A stretch of DNA of 64,000 nt, taken from positions 124,001-188,000 of the forward strand of contig NZ_AUJU01000003.1 in the NCBI RefSeq assembly GCF_000424385.1, read 5' to 3'. The stretch's first letter is position 1. Each line of letters starts with the position of its first letter. Origin of the DNA: Butyrivibrio sp. LC3010 (GTDB taxonomy: Bacteria; Bacillota; Clostridia; Lachnospirales; Lachnospiraceae). Position numbers and translations under genes: made by a program. The notes beneath the pieces are model-generated. The model ran no database searches. It was not told where the DNA came from and was given only the letters and a program-made list of their open reading frames with translations. Shown one piece after another: positions 17,982 to 26,609 of this stretch.

Positions 17982-19778
17982 TCAGGACTTGGGCGGGAGA
18001 AAGCCGTCCTTTATCCTATCTCCAGCCAGGACGATATTGTCGGGATTCGGCACTGAGGGGAACGGATCATATCCGGTCCTGTCGCCCTCTGAAGGATAAT
18101 AGAACACCTTATCCCCAACTGTTTTTTCCTGCAGGTCATACCTATTGTATTCCTGCTGTTCAACCAGATACCCTGTTCTGAATCTCGGAATGTCATCCCT
18201 TACAAGTACCGCGCATTTAAATATCATGAAGAAGGCAAATATTGCCACTATCACTCTGTAGGCATAGCCATCTGCATCACTTCCGAGTCTGCTGTCCAGA
18301 AGTATGAGAAATCTTCCAAGAAGGATCATTCCGGGAAGCCATAAATAAACACCGCCATACCTTACAAGGGGTGCAGTAAAAATAAAATATGCAAGTGAAA
18401 TAAATGTAATACCCTCAATGAACAAAAAGTCCAGACCGGTTACCATTCGCCTGTTGGATAAATGGAATACCTTCTCCATCTTGAAGTTTCCGCCATCGGC
18501 CTTCATTTTGCTCTCATTGTTTTCAGTAACAAAATAATAAATGATACATCCGATATAAACAGGAAAACTGATAAGATCAAGGGCGAACATAAGCTTATTA
18601 AACGCCGAAAGATCGGACACCCATCTGGGAAACCATGAAATGAAGGGCTCACTGTATGCACTAAGATCCGTAAATCCTCTTCCGTATGCTGTTATCTCAT
18701 GGGCATCATTAAATGCAGTTTCTACAGGTATTTTCCAGCTTACATTGAATAAATCAACCTGAGGAAAAGGATATACCAGATATCCTGTAAGTATCACATT
18801 CCTTACAAAATAAGGAACCGCAATTATGAAGCAAAAAAGCACGCAGAGCAGTATCGCCCTTACTCCGCTTTTCCCGCGTTTTCTTATTATTCTGACTATT
18901 GGGTAGATTGACAGTAACACCAGCGGCGCAGCTGAAAGTTTAATGGTCGTAATATACACCGCAAATATTGCAAGAAGAGCATGGGGTAAAAAGGCTTTTT
19001 CATGGTTAGCAAAAAGATCAAGCCAGTGAATGACAATATAAAATACCATCGTAGCCATGAAATAGTCTGATGCCGGCGAAACTATCTCATCGAAAACAGT
19101 AAAGAGATAGTAGATCGCCATAACTCTGACAAAATCAGAAAGTACCGGATGGCCCCTTCTCACAATGTTCTTAAGATCTGCACACTGCCAGGCAAGCAGC
19201 AGGGCAAAATACCCCGCCATTGCATGCATGGGTTTTCCCATGAAAGCTCCGCTGTAAAGAGCCGAAAGTGCAAAGGATGCGCTGTTATACCCAAGCCTCA
19301 CATGGATATTTCCAAGCCCCTTTATGACGCCAAATTCCTCTATCCATCTTATTGACTGGGCATGATAAAGGTCTGTGTCATAATGCATCAACCCGTGTGA
19401 CGTACCATATGCCATTACAAGGAAAATAATCAGATACAAATGGATACTTTTTGAGGTTATTATTTTGGCAGCCCCGTCGATAATCCTGGAATTAATCTCC
19501 TCTCTATATGTGTAATACAAGAAGACACATGCCAGAATAAGTATAGCGTTGGCTGCCAAAGACACCTTGCCAAAAAGACTGAATATCTCTGCATAGACAT
19601 TAACTATAAGTATACCTGCTACCAAAAAGCTCTCATTATACTTATAGTTATATACAATCTTTTTCTTTCCTTTTTCAGTGTACATACAGGCAATCTTCGA
19701 AATACCTGTAAGCACTGCAAAACCTGTTATGTATGTAGTTATTATTACGTATATCCAATTAAAGATAACCGCCAGCAT
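17982..19778 (-). CDS. Large polytopic membrane protein, GT-C-like, function unknown
   Basis: 598 residues with about twelve to fourteen hydrophobic segments and a C-terminal soluble tail. I recognise no named enzyme. The first large external loop contains HGLMHYDTDLYHAQSIRW (near residue 130), an acidic DxD followed by His, which resembles the loop-1 catalytic site of GT-C transferases, and GNIHVRLGYNSASFALSAL follows. Similar proteins occur in other bacterial glycan loci without assigned function. It lies between rfbD (15-bp gap) and fcl, second in the cluster. Alternatives are a flippase or a polymerase. Confidence 0.55.
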   Translation of the reverse strand: MLAVIFNWIYVIITTYITGFAVLTGISKIACMYTEKGKKKIVYNYKYNESFLVAGILIVNVYAEIFSLFGKVSLAANAILILACVFLYYTYREEINSRIIDGAAKIITSKSIHLYLIIFLVMAYGTSHGLMHYDTDLYHAQSIRWIEEFGVIKGLGNIHVRLGYNSASFALSALYSGAFMGKPMHAMAGYFALLLAWQCADLKNIVRRGHPVLSDFVRVMAIYYLFTVFDEIVSPASDYFMATMVFYIVIHWLDLFANHEKAFLPHALLAIFAVYITTIKLSAAPLVLLSIYPIVRIIRKRGKSGVRAILLCVLFCFIIAVPYFVRNVILTGYLVYPFPQVDLFNVSWKIPVETAFNDAHEITAYGRGFTDLSAYSEPFISWFPRWVSDLSAFNKLMFALDLISFPVYIGCIIYYFVTENNESKMKADGGNFKMEKVFHLSNRRMVTGLDFLFIEGITFISLAYFIFTAPLVRYGGVYLWLPGMILLGRFLILLDSRLGSDADGYAYRVIVAIFAFFMIFKCAVLVRDDIPRFRTGYLVEQQEYNRYDLQEKTVGDKVFYYPSEGDRTGYDPFPSVPNPDNIVLAGDRIKDGFLPPKS

Positions 19779-19793
19779 ATTAGAATTTTTTCC

Positions 19794-20672
19794 TTATGCA
19801 AGAAGGTCTTTTAAATATCTTTCGATAGCATCATGCCAGTCTGCAAACATGAAATCAGATGTAAGCTTAAACATATAATTCTCAAGAATTGAATATGCCG
19901 GTCTCGGTGCAGCCTGAGGATTCTTTGCTGAATACTCAGCACTTGTAACATGATTAACCTTTGTGTTTTTGCCTGCTAATCTGAAAATTTCCTCTGTAAA
20001 GTCTGCCCAGTTGGTATCGCCTTCACAGGTTCCATGGAAAAGTCCATAGTTCTCAGTCTCAAGAAGGAAGTGAATTGCTCTTGCAAGCTCATATGTGCTT
20101 GTAGGTGTTCCAAGCTGATCGCATACAACGCTTACTTCGTCATATTTTTCAGAAAGACCAAGCATTGTCTTAACGAAGTTCTTGCCATCTCCATATAACC
20201 ATGCTGTACGGATGGTAAAGTAGTTCCTGGCAAACTTTTCAACAAACTGCTCACCGGCAAGCTTGGTTATTCCGTATTTACTTACAGGACCTGTCTTGTC
20301 AAACTCTGTGTAGGGTCTGTTACCGTCTCCGGAAAATACATAGTCTGTAGAAATATGTACAAGCTTAGCATCAGTATCAGTTGCTGCTATTGACAGGTTT
20401 CTGGGTCCGATGGCATTGATCTTATATGCAAGATCCACATCGCTCTCCTGTGCATCAACTGCAGTATAAGCAGCGCAGTTAATTATGGCATATGGCTTAA
20501 CTTCTCTTGCAAGAGCTGTAACCGCATCCACGTTGGTGATATCAAGAGGTGTTATTCCTTCACCCTCAAAAACATCAGTATTAACAAGCTCATATTCTCC
20601 TGTCTTTCCAAGTTCGATATTAACTGCTCTTCCAAGTTGTCCGTTACATCCTGTTACAATAATCTTTTTCAT
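19794..20672 (-). CDS. rfbD: dTDP-4-dehydrorhamnose reductase
   Basis: Last step of dTDP-L-rhamnose synthesis. 292 residues, short-chain dehydrogenase fold: TGCNGQLGR (7-15), NCAAYTAVDAQE (65-76), ISTDYVFSGDG (107-117) and YGITK with Tyr133 and Lys137. Length and motifs are standard. It is the first gene of the polysaccharide cluster, behind a 181-bp leader. The other rhamnose genes rfbA, rfbB and rfbC are not in the window. Ribosome binding site GAAGGAAGG lies upstream of the ATG. Confidence 0.93.
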   Translation of the reverse strand: MKKIIVTGCNGQLGRAVNIELGKTGEYELVNTDVFEGEGITPLDITNVDAVTALAREVKPYAIINCAAYTAVDAQESDVDLAYKINAIGPRNLSIAATDTDAKLVHISTDYVFSGDGNRPYTEFDKTGPVSKYGITKLAGEQFVEKFARNYFTIRTAWLYGDGKNFVKTMLGLSEKYDEVSVVCDQLGTPTSTYELARAIHFLLETENYGLFHGTCEGDTNWADFTEEIFRLAGKNTKVNHVTSAEYSAKNPQAAPRPAYSILENYMFKLTSDFMFADWHDAIERYLKDLLA

Positions 20673-20707
20673 TTCAATTCCTTCCTTCGCTCATATATTT
20701 ATGCACA

Positions 20708-20732
20708 GGCACGATTACTTTGTAATCCTGCC
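20708..20732. promoter_or_regulatory. Leader hairpin ahead of the polysaccharide cluster
   Basis: GGCACGATTAC paired with GTAATCCTGCC forms a 10-bp stem with one mismatch and a 3-base loop, about 35 bases before the rfbD ATG. A TTGACA (minus, 20778-20773) lies upstream but lacks a convincing -10 at 16-18 bases. The hairpin sits in the untranslated leader of an operon of about 20 kb, where antitermination or a stability element would be expected; that role is inference. Confidence 0.4.
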
Positions 20733-20816
20733 CTAAAGGCCAGAACCTTTTCAAATCATGATGGTTCCTACCTGTCAAAATATCTCATTTAAATACTTTG
20801 CTTTCATATAAAGCTT

Positions 20817-20840
20817 ACGGACGACAAAAATGCCGTCCGT
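20817..20840. terminator. Terminator-like hairpin after the HPr gene
   Basis: ACGGACGRCA-type arms form a 10-bp stem around an AAAA/TTTT loop, 14 bases after the HPr stop. The following T-run is short on both strands, so termination may be partial. It separates the glmM module from the polysaccharide cluster. Confidence 0.55.
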
Positions 20841-20853
20841 CGTATTTTAGTCT

Positions 20854-21117
20854 TTATTCACCAAGACCACCCTCTATGGCAGCAATCAAAGCTTCCATTG
20901 CTTCCTTTTCATCCGGTCCTTCGCATTTAAATTCAAGTTCATCTCCGCATTTTATACATGCACCAAGAACACTAAGTACACTTTTGGCATTTGCGGAATT
21001 CTCTCCGTACATAAATGTAATGTGTGATTTATAATTCATCGCGACTTTACATAAATTTCCAGCAGGTCTAAGGTGCAGTCCTGTGGGATTCTTAATTGTC
21101 ACCTTCTGTGTAATCAT
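20854..21117 (-). CDS. HPr-family phosphocarrier protein
   Basis: 87-residue cytoplasmic protein with the HPr active site NPTGLHLRPAG: His15 is the phosphoryl acceptor, with Leu16 replacing the more usual Ala. The regulatory site is also present as AKSVL with Ser46, the residue phosphorylated by HPr kinase in Firmicutes. It may therefore be a true PTS HPr or a regulatory paralogue (Crh keeps Ser46 but lacks His15, so this is not Crh). It lies 37 bp downstream of glmM and is probably co-transcribed, which would couple a carbon-status signal to amino-sugar metabolism (inference). Confidence 0.85.
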   Translation of the reverse strand: MITQKVTIKNPTGLHLRPAGNLCKVAMNYKSHITFMYGENSANAKSVLSVLGACIKCGDELEFKCEGPDEKEAMEALIAAIEGGLGE

Positions 21118-21154
21118 ATTAATTTCCTCTATATTGAAGCCGTAAATCAGTTGT

Positions 21155-22504
21155 TTACAGCATAACGTCCTGTATCAGCTCTGCAAGTTTCTTTGCTTCT
21201 TCATCAATAATCTTCTGATCCTTACCCTCGATCATTACTCTTACCAGCGGCTCTGTGCCTGAAGGTCTGATAAGAACACGACCGTCTCCGGCAAATTTCT
21301 TATCAAGCTCCTCAATAGCTGCTGCAATCTCAGGATACTCCATGAAGTGATCCTTTTTATGAGTAGGTACAGTTGCATTGCAAAGTGCCTGAGGCATAAC
21401 CTCCATTACCTGTGAAAGCTCTGAAAGCTTTTTACCGGTATCCTTCATAACCTTGAGAAGATGAAGTGCTGAAAGAAGTCCATCTCCAGTGGTGTTGTCA
21501 TCAAGGAAGATTATATGTCCTGACTGCTCGCCGCCAAGATTTGCTCCAATCTCCTTCATGCGCTCAAGAACATATCTGTCTCCAACCTTGGTCTTCTCAA
21601 TCTTGATCCCCTCGCGCTCTCCCATTTTGAAAAATCCGAGGTTACTCATAACTGTGGCAACGATAGTTTCGCCCTTAAGCATCCCGTTGTCCTTCATGTG
21701 CTTACCGATTATAGCCATTATCTCATCGCCATCGACAAATTTTCCGTTTTCGTCTACTGCAAGGAATCTGTCAGCATCTCCGTCAAAGGCAAGTCCTATA
21801 TCAGCTTTCTCAGTAACTACACGGCCCATAAGCTCTTCCATATGAGTTGATCCGCAGTTGGCATTGATATTTGTTCCGTCCGGATTGGTGTGAATCGCAA
21901 TAACCTGTGCGCCAGTCTGTCTGATTGTTTCAACTGATGTATATGAGCTTGCTCCTTCAGCGCAGTCCATTACAATCTTGAATCCGTCCAGTCTTACATC
22001 AACACAGTTAAGATTGTGGTTGATATACTCTTCTCTGGCATCAGTACGGTTCTTAATCTTTCCGACTCCTGCACCTGTAGGCATCTTAACACCTTCAAGG
22101 TTATTTTTTATAAGTTCTTCAATCTCATCCTCAAGAGCGTCAGGAAGCTTAAATCCATTGCCATCAAAAAACTTGATGCCGTTAAACTCCATGGGATTGT
22201 GAGACGCTGAAATAACTACTCCGGCATCTACGCGATACTTCTTGGTAAGATAGGCAACTGCAGGGGTAGGTAATACTCCTACATTTACAACATTTGCTCC
22301 TACTGAACACGCTCCTGCCATAAGTGCTGCACCAAGCATATCTCCGGAAAGTCTTGTGTCACATCCGACCATTATTGTGGGTCTGTGTTTGTTCTCCTTT
22401 GATAATACATATGCACCTGCCTGTCCAAGCTGCATGGCAAGAAGCGGTGTGAGTTCATCGTTTGCAACACCTCTTACGCCATCAGTTCCGAATAATCTAG
22501 ACAT
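21155..22504 (-). CDS. glmM: Phosphoglucosamine mutase
   Basis: Interconverts glucosamine-6-phosphate and glucosamine-1-phosphate on the way to UDP-GlcNAc, the precursor of peptidoglycan and of the PseB substrate. 449 residues, standard length. Active-site Ser101 sits in VVISASHNP, the metal-binding loop reads DGDADR near 240, and RPSGTEPLVRVMIEG is the C-terminal phosphate-binding loop. It follows cdaA and cdaR as in Bacillus and many Firmicutes; in several species GlmM binds CdaA and lowers cyclic di-AMP synthesis. Confidence 0.96.
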   Translation of the reverse strand: MSRLFGTDGVRGVANDELTPLLAMQLGQAGAYVLSKENKHRPTIMVGCDTRLSGDMLGAALMAGACSVGANVVNVGVLPTPAVAYLTKKYRVDAGVVISASHNPMEFNGIKFFDGNGFKLPDALEDEIEELIKNNLEGVKMPTGAGVGKIKNRTDAREEYINHNLNCVDVRLDGFKIVMDCAEGASSYTSVETIRQTGAQVIAIHTNPDGTNINANCGSTHMEELMGRVVTEKADIGLAFDGDADRFLAVDENGKFVDGDEIMAIIGKHMKDNGMLKGETIVATVMSNLGFFKMGEREGIKIEKTKVGDRYVLERMKEIGANLGGEQSGHIIFLDDNTTGDGLLSALHLLKVMKDTGKKLSELSQVMEVMPQALCNATVPTHKKDHFMEYPEIAAAIEELDKKFAGDGRVLIRPSGTEPLVRVMIEGKDQKIIDEEAKKLAELIQDVML

Positions 22505-22615
22505 TTTCTCCTCCTACTACTAACACCGGTTTATCCATAGCATAGACAACCGGCCTGATGCCGATACCGTAAACGGTCAAATAACCTTCAATTACGACAA
22601 ACGGATTTGAGTTAA

Positions 22616-23896
22616 TTACTCTGTTTTTCTAAGTTCTACTGTTACTTCAATAGTATCTGCAGTGGTAACTCCTCCCGGTAATGACAATGAAATATTTGTA
22701 TTATAATAACCGGAAAGGTCTTCCCCATCACCTATAAACTGCGAAAGATCGATAACTCCTGACACATCTCCTGCATCTATGGCATTAACCTTATCAGCAA
22801 GTCCGCTGACCTGAAGATTAAAAGTCTCTGAATTATCAGCCACGATAACATCATAGCCCTGAGGTGCATTCGTTATCTCTATCTGGTCAAAGGGAACACT
22901 GAGTGTCTTATCAATTTTCTTATCAATATAAGCAACAACGGTTGCGATACCATTAAAATCCTGATCTCCAAAGGACACATTACCCGGCAGATATCCTGAC
23001 AGGTCTATAGTCTTTGTAAGATTACCCGTGAGTCCCGTGATATCAAGTGAAGCATCTGCTACTGAGATAGAATCTATCTTGTTAAGCACAGACATTCTTC
23101 CTGCAAGAAGAACATCCTCCGGACTTGACTCAACAACTCCGGTAGCCACATATCCTTCGGCAGGAACGCCTGATACCTGATAGGTTATAGGCACTCTCTT
23201 GGTCGCAAGGATCGTAACACTGACTCCAACCGATGAACTGCTGAGCTTTAAGTTATCTCTTGATACTTCATTGCCATCCTCATCATAGAGATGTATCTCA
23301 GCATTGGTTCCGATGTTGGTTGTATAGCCTGTGACTTCTACATTAACTGATGCGTCCTTGACACTTTCAACCACAGATTTTGCACCAGTAATTCTTATCT
23401 GGTTCTGATCAGTAATGACATCCCCTATTATATACCCTTCCGTCAAGCTGCCGGATGTTGTGGCAGAAATAGCAAGAGTCTTGGATGCTCTGTCCTCGAT
23501 ACTGAGCTTTACAGCATCTATACTTCCGCTCAGACTCTGTATCTGATTTCTGTATTTGTTTGTATCAAGCTGAATAGCAACATAATAGGTGCCGTCAATA
23601 TTTGTGGTATTCTCAAGATCTGCGTAAGCAACTATATTCTCTCTGCTGAGTGAATCGACTATTGATCTTGGAGCATACACGGTAACGGTTGACAGTACAT
23701 CACTATCCTCCAAAACCTGATACACCTGATTGTTATCTGTAATACTGTTTGAATTTCTCAAAGTGACCTGCACATTGCTGAATCTCACCGAATCGACAGG
23801 ATCACTTATATTTGTTACCAGGAACCAAAGAAGTGCGGCAAAAAAAAGCGAAGCAATCTTCAGCCCCAGGTTTGCAGTAAAATTAAACTTTTTCAT
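22616..23896 (-). CDS. cdaR: CdaR, YbbR-domain regulator of the diadenylate cyclase
   Basis: Membrane-anchored regulator of CdaA. 426 residues: one N-terminal membrane anchor (about 9-26, LGLKIASLFFAALLWFLVTN) followed by an extracytoplasmic region of about four YbbR repeats, seen as recurring beta-rich units beginning near 30, 125, 220 and 310 with NVQVTLRNS, VNVEVTGYT and similar strands. Its ATG overlaps the cdaA stop by 4 bases. The 119-bp gap to glmM contains no clear terminator. Confidence 0.9.
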   Translation of the reverse strand: MKKFNFTANLGLKIASLFFAALLWFLVTNISDPVDSVRFSNVQVTLRNSNSITDNNQVYQVLEDSDVLSTVTVYAPRSIVDSLSRENIVAYADLENTTNIDGTYYVAIQLDTNKYRNQIQSLSGSIDAVKLSIEDRASKTLAISATTSGSLTEGYIIGDVITDQNQIRITGAKSVVESVKDASVNVEVTGYTTNIGTNAEIHLYDEDGNEVSRDNLKLSSSSVGVSVTILATKRVPITYQVSGVPAEGYVATGVVESSPEDVLLAGRMSVLNKIDSISVADASLDITGLTGNLTKTIDLSGYLPGNVSFGDQDFNGIATVVAYIDKKIDKTLSVPFDQIEITNAPQGYDVIVADNSETFNLQVSGLADKVNAIDAGDVSGVIDLSQFIGDGEDLSGYYNTNISLSLPGGVTTADTIEVTVELRKTE

Positions 23897-24774
23897 TTTG
23901 CAATCCCTTTCGCTTTTTTATTTCCCTTATTCTTTTTCTTCTTATCCTTCTTATCCTCTGAAGTCTTATTCTGTATCTGTCTGAGTCTCTCTCTTAAGCG
24001 CTCACTGTCCAGAGCTCTCTCAAGTTCTCCCATATATGCGACGCTAATTTTTCCTGTCTCCTCTGACACGATTATCGTGAGGGAGTCAGTGACCTCTGAT
24101 ACACCAACACCTGCGCGGTGTCTGGTTCCAAGTTCTTTTCCAAGCTCCATGTTGTCAGATAGCGGCAGGTAGCAGGTAGCTGATGTGATCCTGTCTCCTC
24201 TTATAATGACCGCGCCATCATGAAGTGGTGTGTTATGCTCAAAAATATTGATAAGAAGCTGGCTTGTAACAATTCCATCTATATCAATACCTGTTCTCTC
24301 ATATTCACTTAATGAGGACAACTGCTCAATAACAATAAGCGCACCGGTTCTGACCTTTGCCATCTCAACGCAGGCTCTTACGATTTCATTTATTGTCTTA
24401 TCTGAAAATCTTCCTTCTTCAGTTGCCTCAGCAAAATTGAACAATCCATGGAAGAAGTTCCTTCTTCCTATTCCCTCCAGGGCTTTACGAAGCTCCGGCT
24501 GTAAAATAACAACCATAGCTGTTACAGCTATTCCAAATACATTCTGCACTATCCACAAAATAGTGGACATGTTGAAAGCTGCTGCAATAACTATAAAGAC
24601 AACAATAACTACGATCCCCTTTAAAAGAGACCATAGTCTTGTAGTTTTAGCCCAAACCAGAATATGGTAGATCAAAAACGCTATGATAAGCATCTCCACT
24701 ATATCAAGCGCCCTGACCGTCGGCATATGCAGGCTTGTCAGATTGTTCTCAAGAAAAAATCCGATCTGTTGCAT
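23893..24774 (-). CDS. cdaA: CdaA, diadenylate cyclase
   Basis: Makes cyclic di-AMP from two ATP. 293 residues: three N-terminal membrane segments (about 24-95) and a DAC (DisA_N) domain with the catalytic DGAVIIRGDRI and RHRAGVGVSE motifs intact. The tail from about 268 is highly basic (DKKDKKKKNKGNKKAKG), longer and more lysine-rich than in typical CdaA. CdaR and GlmM follow directly, the canonical essential module controlling osmolyte and wall homeostasis. A membrane protein gene ends 6 bp upstream. Confidence 0.95.
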   Translation of the reverse strand: MQQIGFFLENNLTSLHMPTVRALDIVEMLIIAFLIYHILVWAKTTRLWSLLKGIVVIVVFIVIAAAFNMSTILWIVQNVFGIAVTAMVVILQPELRKALEGIGRRNFFHGLFNFAEATEEGRFSDKTINEIVRACVEMAKVRTGALIVIEQLSSLSEYERTGIDIDGIVTSQLLINIFEHNTPLHDGAVIIRGDRITSATCYLPLSDNMELGKELGTRHRAGVGVSEVTDSLTIIVSEETGKISVAYMGELERALDSERLRERLRQIQNKTSEDKKDKKKKNKGNKKAKGIAK

Positions 24775-24780
24775 TTATAT

Positions 24781-25746
24781 TTACTCGCCTCTGTCTTTGC
24801 CTCTGTAGTCTCTGCCGGCATTAGATCCACTGATCTTTTTTACCTTAGGCGCTGGTGTTGAAACCGTTACCTTCGGTACTGCCTTTACGTAGTAATAATA
24901 CTCGTCATCCTCAAACTGAACCTTTTCTATTCTGGTGTAGTCCAGATTGAAAGCAAAGAACTGCAAAATCATAAGTAATAAAATCGCTATTATTGACTGA
25001 ACAATCACCCCGATGAAGGAGAGCTGTGTCGTGTACATCATATCTCCAACAAGCAGGCAGATGATATCTGTAAGTGCACCGGCTATGATTGCAATAGTCC
25101 ATGCATGATCAACAGCCATTCTTCTGATCAAATATACAACCGCAACCGTGATTGCAAAAGCTGCAACAAATACCCACATGCGTTTGTTATTCATAAGCTC
25201 AGAAATAATACTCTGAAACTGTGTAGCTGAATCCTCTATCTCTGCTCCGGTAAGTGTTGTCGCGTTATCAGAAATGTAATTCACAAAAAATGCTACAATG
25301 ACGCCAAACGCCATTGATATGATGGATGCGGGTGATCCAAGAAGTCCAAGAGCTATAGGCATCACATAAGGGATGCTCAGATAGAAGCACATAGGTGTCA
25401 GCATCACAGCAAGAGTATCCTTCGGTGAAAATCTGAAATAAAGTAAAAACATTAAGAGGAACATAATAAGACCGACTACAGCACACTGAATCGAAAGCTT
25501 ATAAAGATGCGCCAAAATAAATCCGGCAGAAACCAGTACCATAAAATTGGATGGCATAATCGAGCATAAAAGTGCAGCCATTAATAAAATGGGTAGTTTT
25601 GTCAGATTCGTCTGATATCCGATCTTATTGCCAATCATTGTAAACGCTATAAGTGATAACAGAAACTTCCACAAATATGTGATATAAAGCTCGTATTTTG
25701 TATAAAAATTTTTAATATATTCCCGTAGTTCAAGTAAAGAAGTCAT
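24781..25746 (-). CDS. Polytopic membrane protein of unknown function
   Basis: 321 residues from the ATG at 25746, preceded by AAGGAATAGGAA; ten more upstream codons are open but would overlap the previous gene. About nine or ten hydrophobic segments end at residue about 255, then a charged tail with DDEYYYYVKAVPKV and a proline/lysine-rich end. I recognise no family. It forms a pair with the next upstream membrane gene (4-bp gap) directly ahead of cdaA, so a role linked to the envelope or to CdaA is possible but only suggested by position. Confidence 0.7.
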   Translation of the reverse strand: MTSLLELREYIKNFYTKYELYITYLWKFLLSLIAFTMIGNKIGYQTNLTKLPILLMAALLCSIMPSNFMVLVSAGFILAHLYKLSIQCAVVGLIMFLLMFLLYFRFSPKDTLAVMLTPMCFYLSIPYVMPIALGLLGSPASIISMAFGVIVAFFVNYISDNATTLTGAEIEDSATQFQSIISELMNNKRMWVFVAAFAITVAVVYLIRRMAVDHAWTIAIIAGALTDIICLLVGDMMYTTQLSFIGVIVQSIIAILLLMILQFFAFNLDYTRIEKVQFEDDEYYYYVKAVPKVTVSTPAPKVKKISGSNAGRDYRGKDRGE

Positions 25747-25750
25747 TTTC

Positions 25751-26140
25751 CTATTCCTTTTCGTACATTCTGCCAAGTCTCTTCAGGCAGGAGTAATATG
25801 CTCTCATATTTTTCCGCATTTTCCCATAGCGAATAGAATAAATGATGTATGAAATCACTGAATATACGGCTACAAGCACAATGTAATAAAGCAGATATTT
25901 TCTGGCGGTAGCAGCAATGTCAGTACTATATACATCCTGCAAAACATCAGAAAAATGATACATCACATATGCAGCGACCAGTATCAGATAAACCACTGTG
26001 GCACTGATGATTGATTTCAGTACCTGGAATCCGACATAGTCGCTGCGAAAGTACGAGTTTATAGCGTTATTCTTTTTCCCCTCATGCTGCTCGTAAGCAG
26101 CCATCCTGGTCATCAGGATTACTCTCTCCTCATTTAACAT
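25751..26140 (-). CDS. Small two-span membrane protein of unknown function
   Basis: 129 residues with two hydrophobic segments (about 41-64 and 84-107) joined by a short loop, a charged N-terminus (EQHEGKKNN) and a basic C-terminal helix (RYGKMRKNMRAYYSCLKRLGRM). No family recognised. The N-terminal ATG at residue 10 (MTRMAAYEQ) is a possible alternative start. It lies 7 bp after yvyF and 4 bp before the larger membrane protein. Confidence 0.65.
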   Translation of the reverse strand: MLNEERVILMTRMAAYEQHEGKKNNAINSYFRSDYVGFQVLKSIISATVVYLILVAAYVMYHFSDVLQDVYSTDIAATARKYLLYYIVLVAVYSVISYIIYSIRYGKMRKNMRAYYSCLKRLGRMYEKE

Positions 26141-26147
26141 AAATTCA

Positions 26148-26579
26148 TCATGTCCTAAGAAATTTCATACCGGATTTCTGATCCGATTTCTGTGCTGCCT
26201 GTTTCTTGGCAATCTCAGCTGCAAGTGCCTCCTGGCGCTTCTTGACAGTGTCACTGAGCGCATTGGTAACAGTTGCCTTGCACTTTGCGCATAATCTCCC
26301 CGTTTGTATACGTTCACCACAATTCTCACAGGTAATCTGAATCGGAGACTGTTCTGTGAACATAAGTCTCTCTTCCAGGATCCACTTCTTGAGCTGCTTG
26401 GTACTAACTTCGCACTCATCGGATATCTGTTTAAGTCCTGAGCCGGGATTATCCTGGATATACTTCTTTACCTGCTGGAATTTCTCCTCAATTGATTTCT
26501 TGCAGTTCTCGCAGAGAACATCACCTGCGATATAGTTGAACATCTTGCCACATCTTGAACAATTACGAACATTACTCAT
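26148..26579 (-). CDS. YvyF-like flagellar operon protein (TIGR03826 type)
   Basis: 143 residues. N-terminal zinc ribbon CSRCGKMFNYIAGDVLCENC (8-27), then EEKFQQVKKYIQDNPG, a winged-helix-like segment (KQISDECEVSTKQLKKWILEERL), a second four-cysteine knuckle (CENCGERIQTGRLCAKC) and a basic tail. This is the layout of YvyF, which in Bacillus sits between comF and flgM. Here comF also precedes it (30-bp gap), but flgM does not follow; two membrane protein genes do instead. Its molecular role is unknown, with regulation of flagellar genes proposed in Bacillus relatives. Confidence 0.82.
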   Translation of the reverse strand: MSNVRNCSRCGKMFNYIAGDVLCENCKKSIEEKFQQVKKYIQDNPGSGLKQISDECEVSTKQLKKWILEERLMFTEQSPIQITCENCGERIQTGRLCAKCKATVTNALSDTVKKRQEALAAEIAKKQAAQKSDQKSGMKFLRT

Positions 26580-26609
26580 GATTGCCTCCTACTTTTGCAG
26601 TGCTTATTT

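Noticed and set aside
20854-21117. Crh paralogue of HPr
   Set aside because: Crh lacks the active histidine; His15 is present here.
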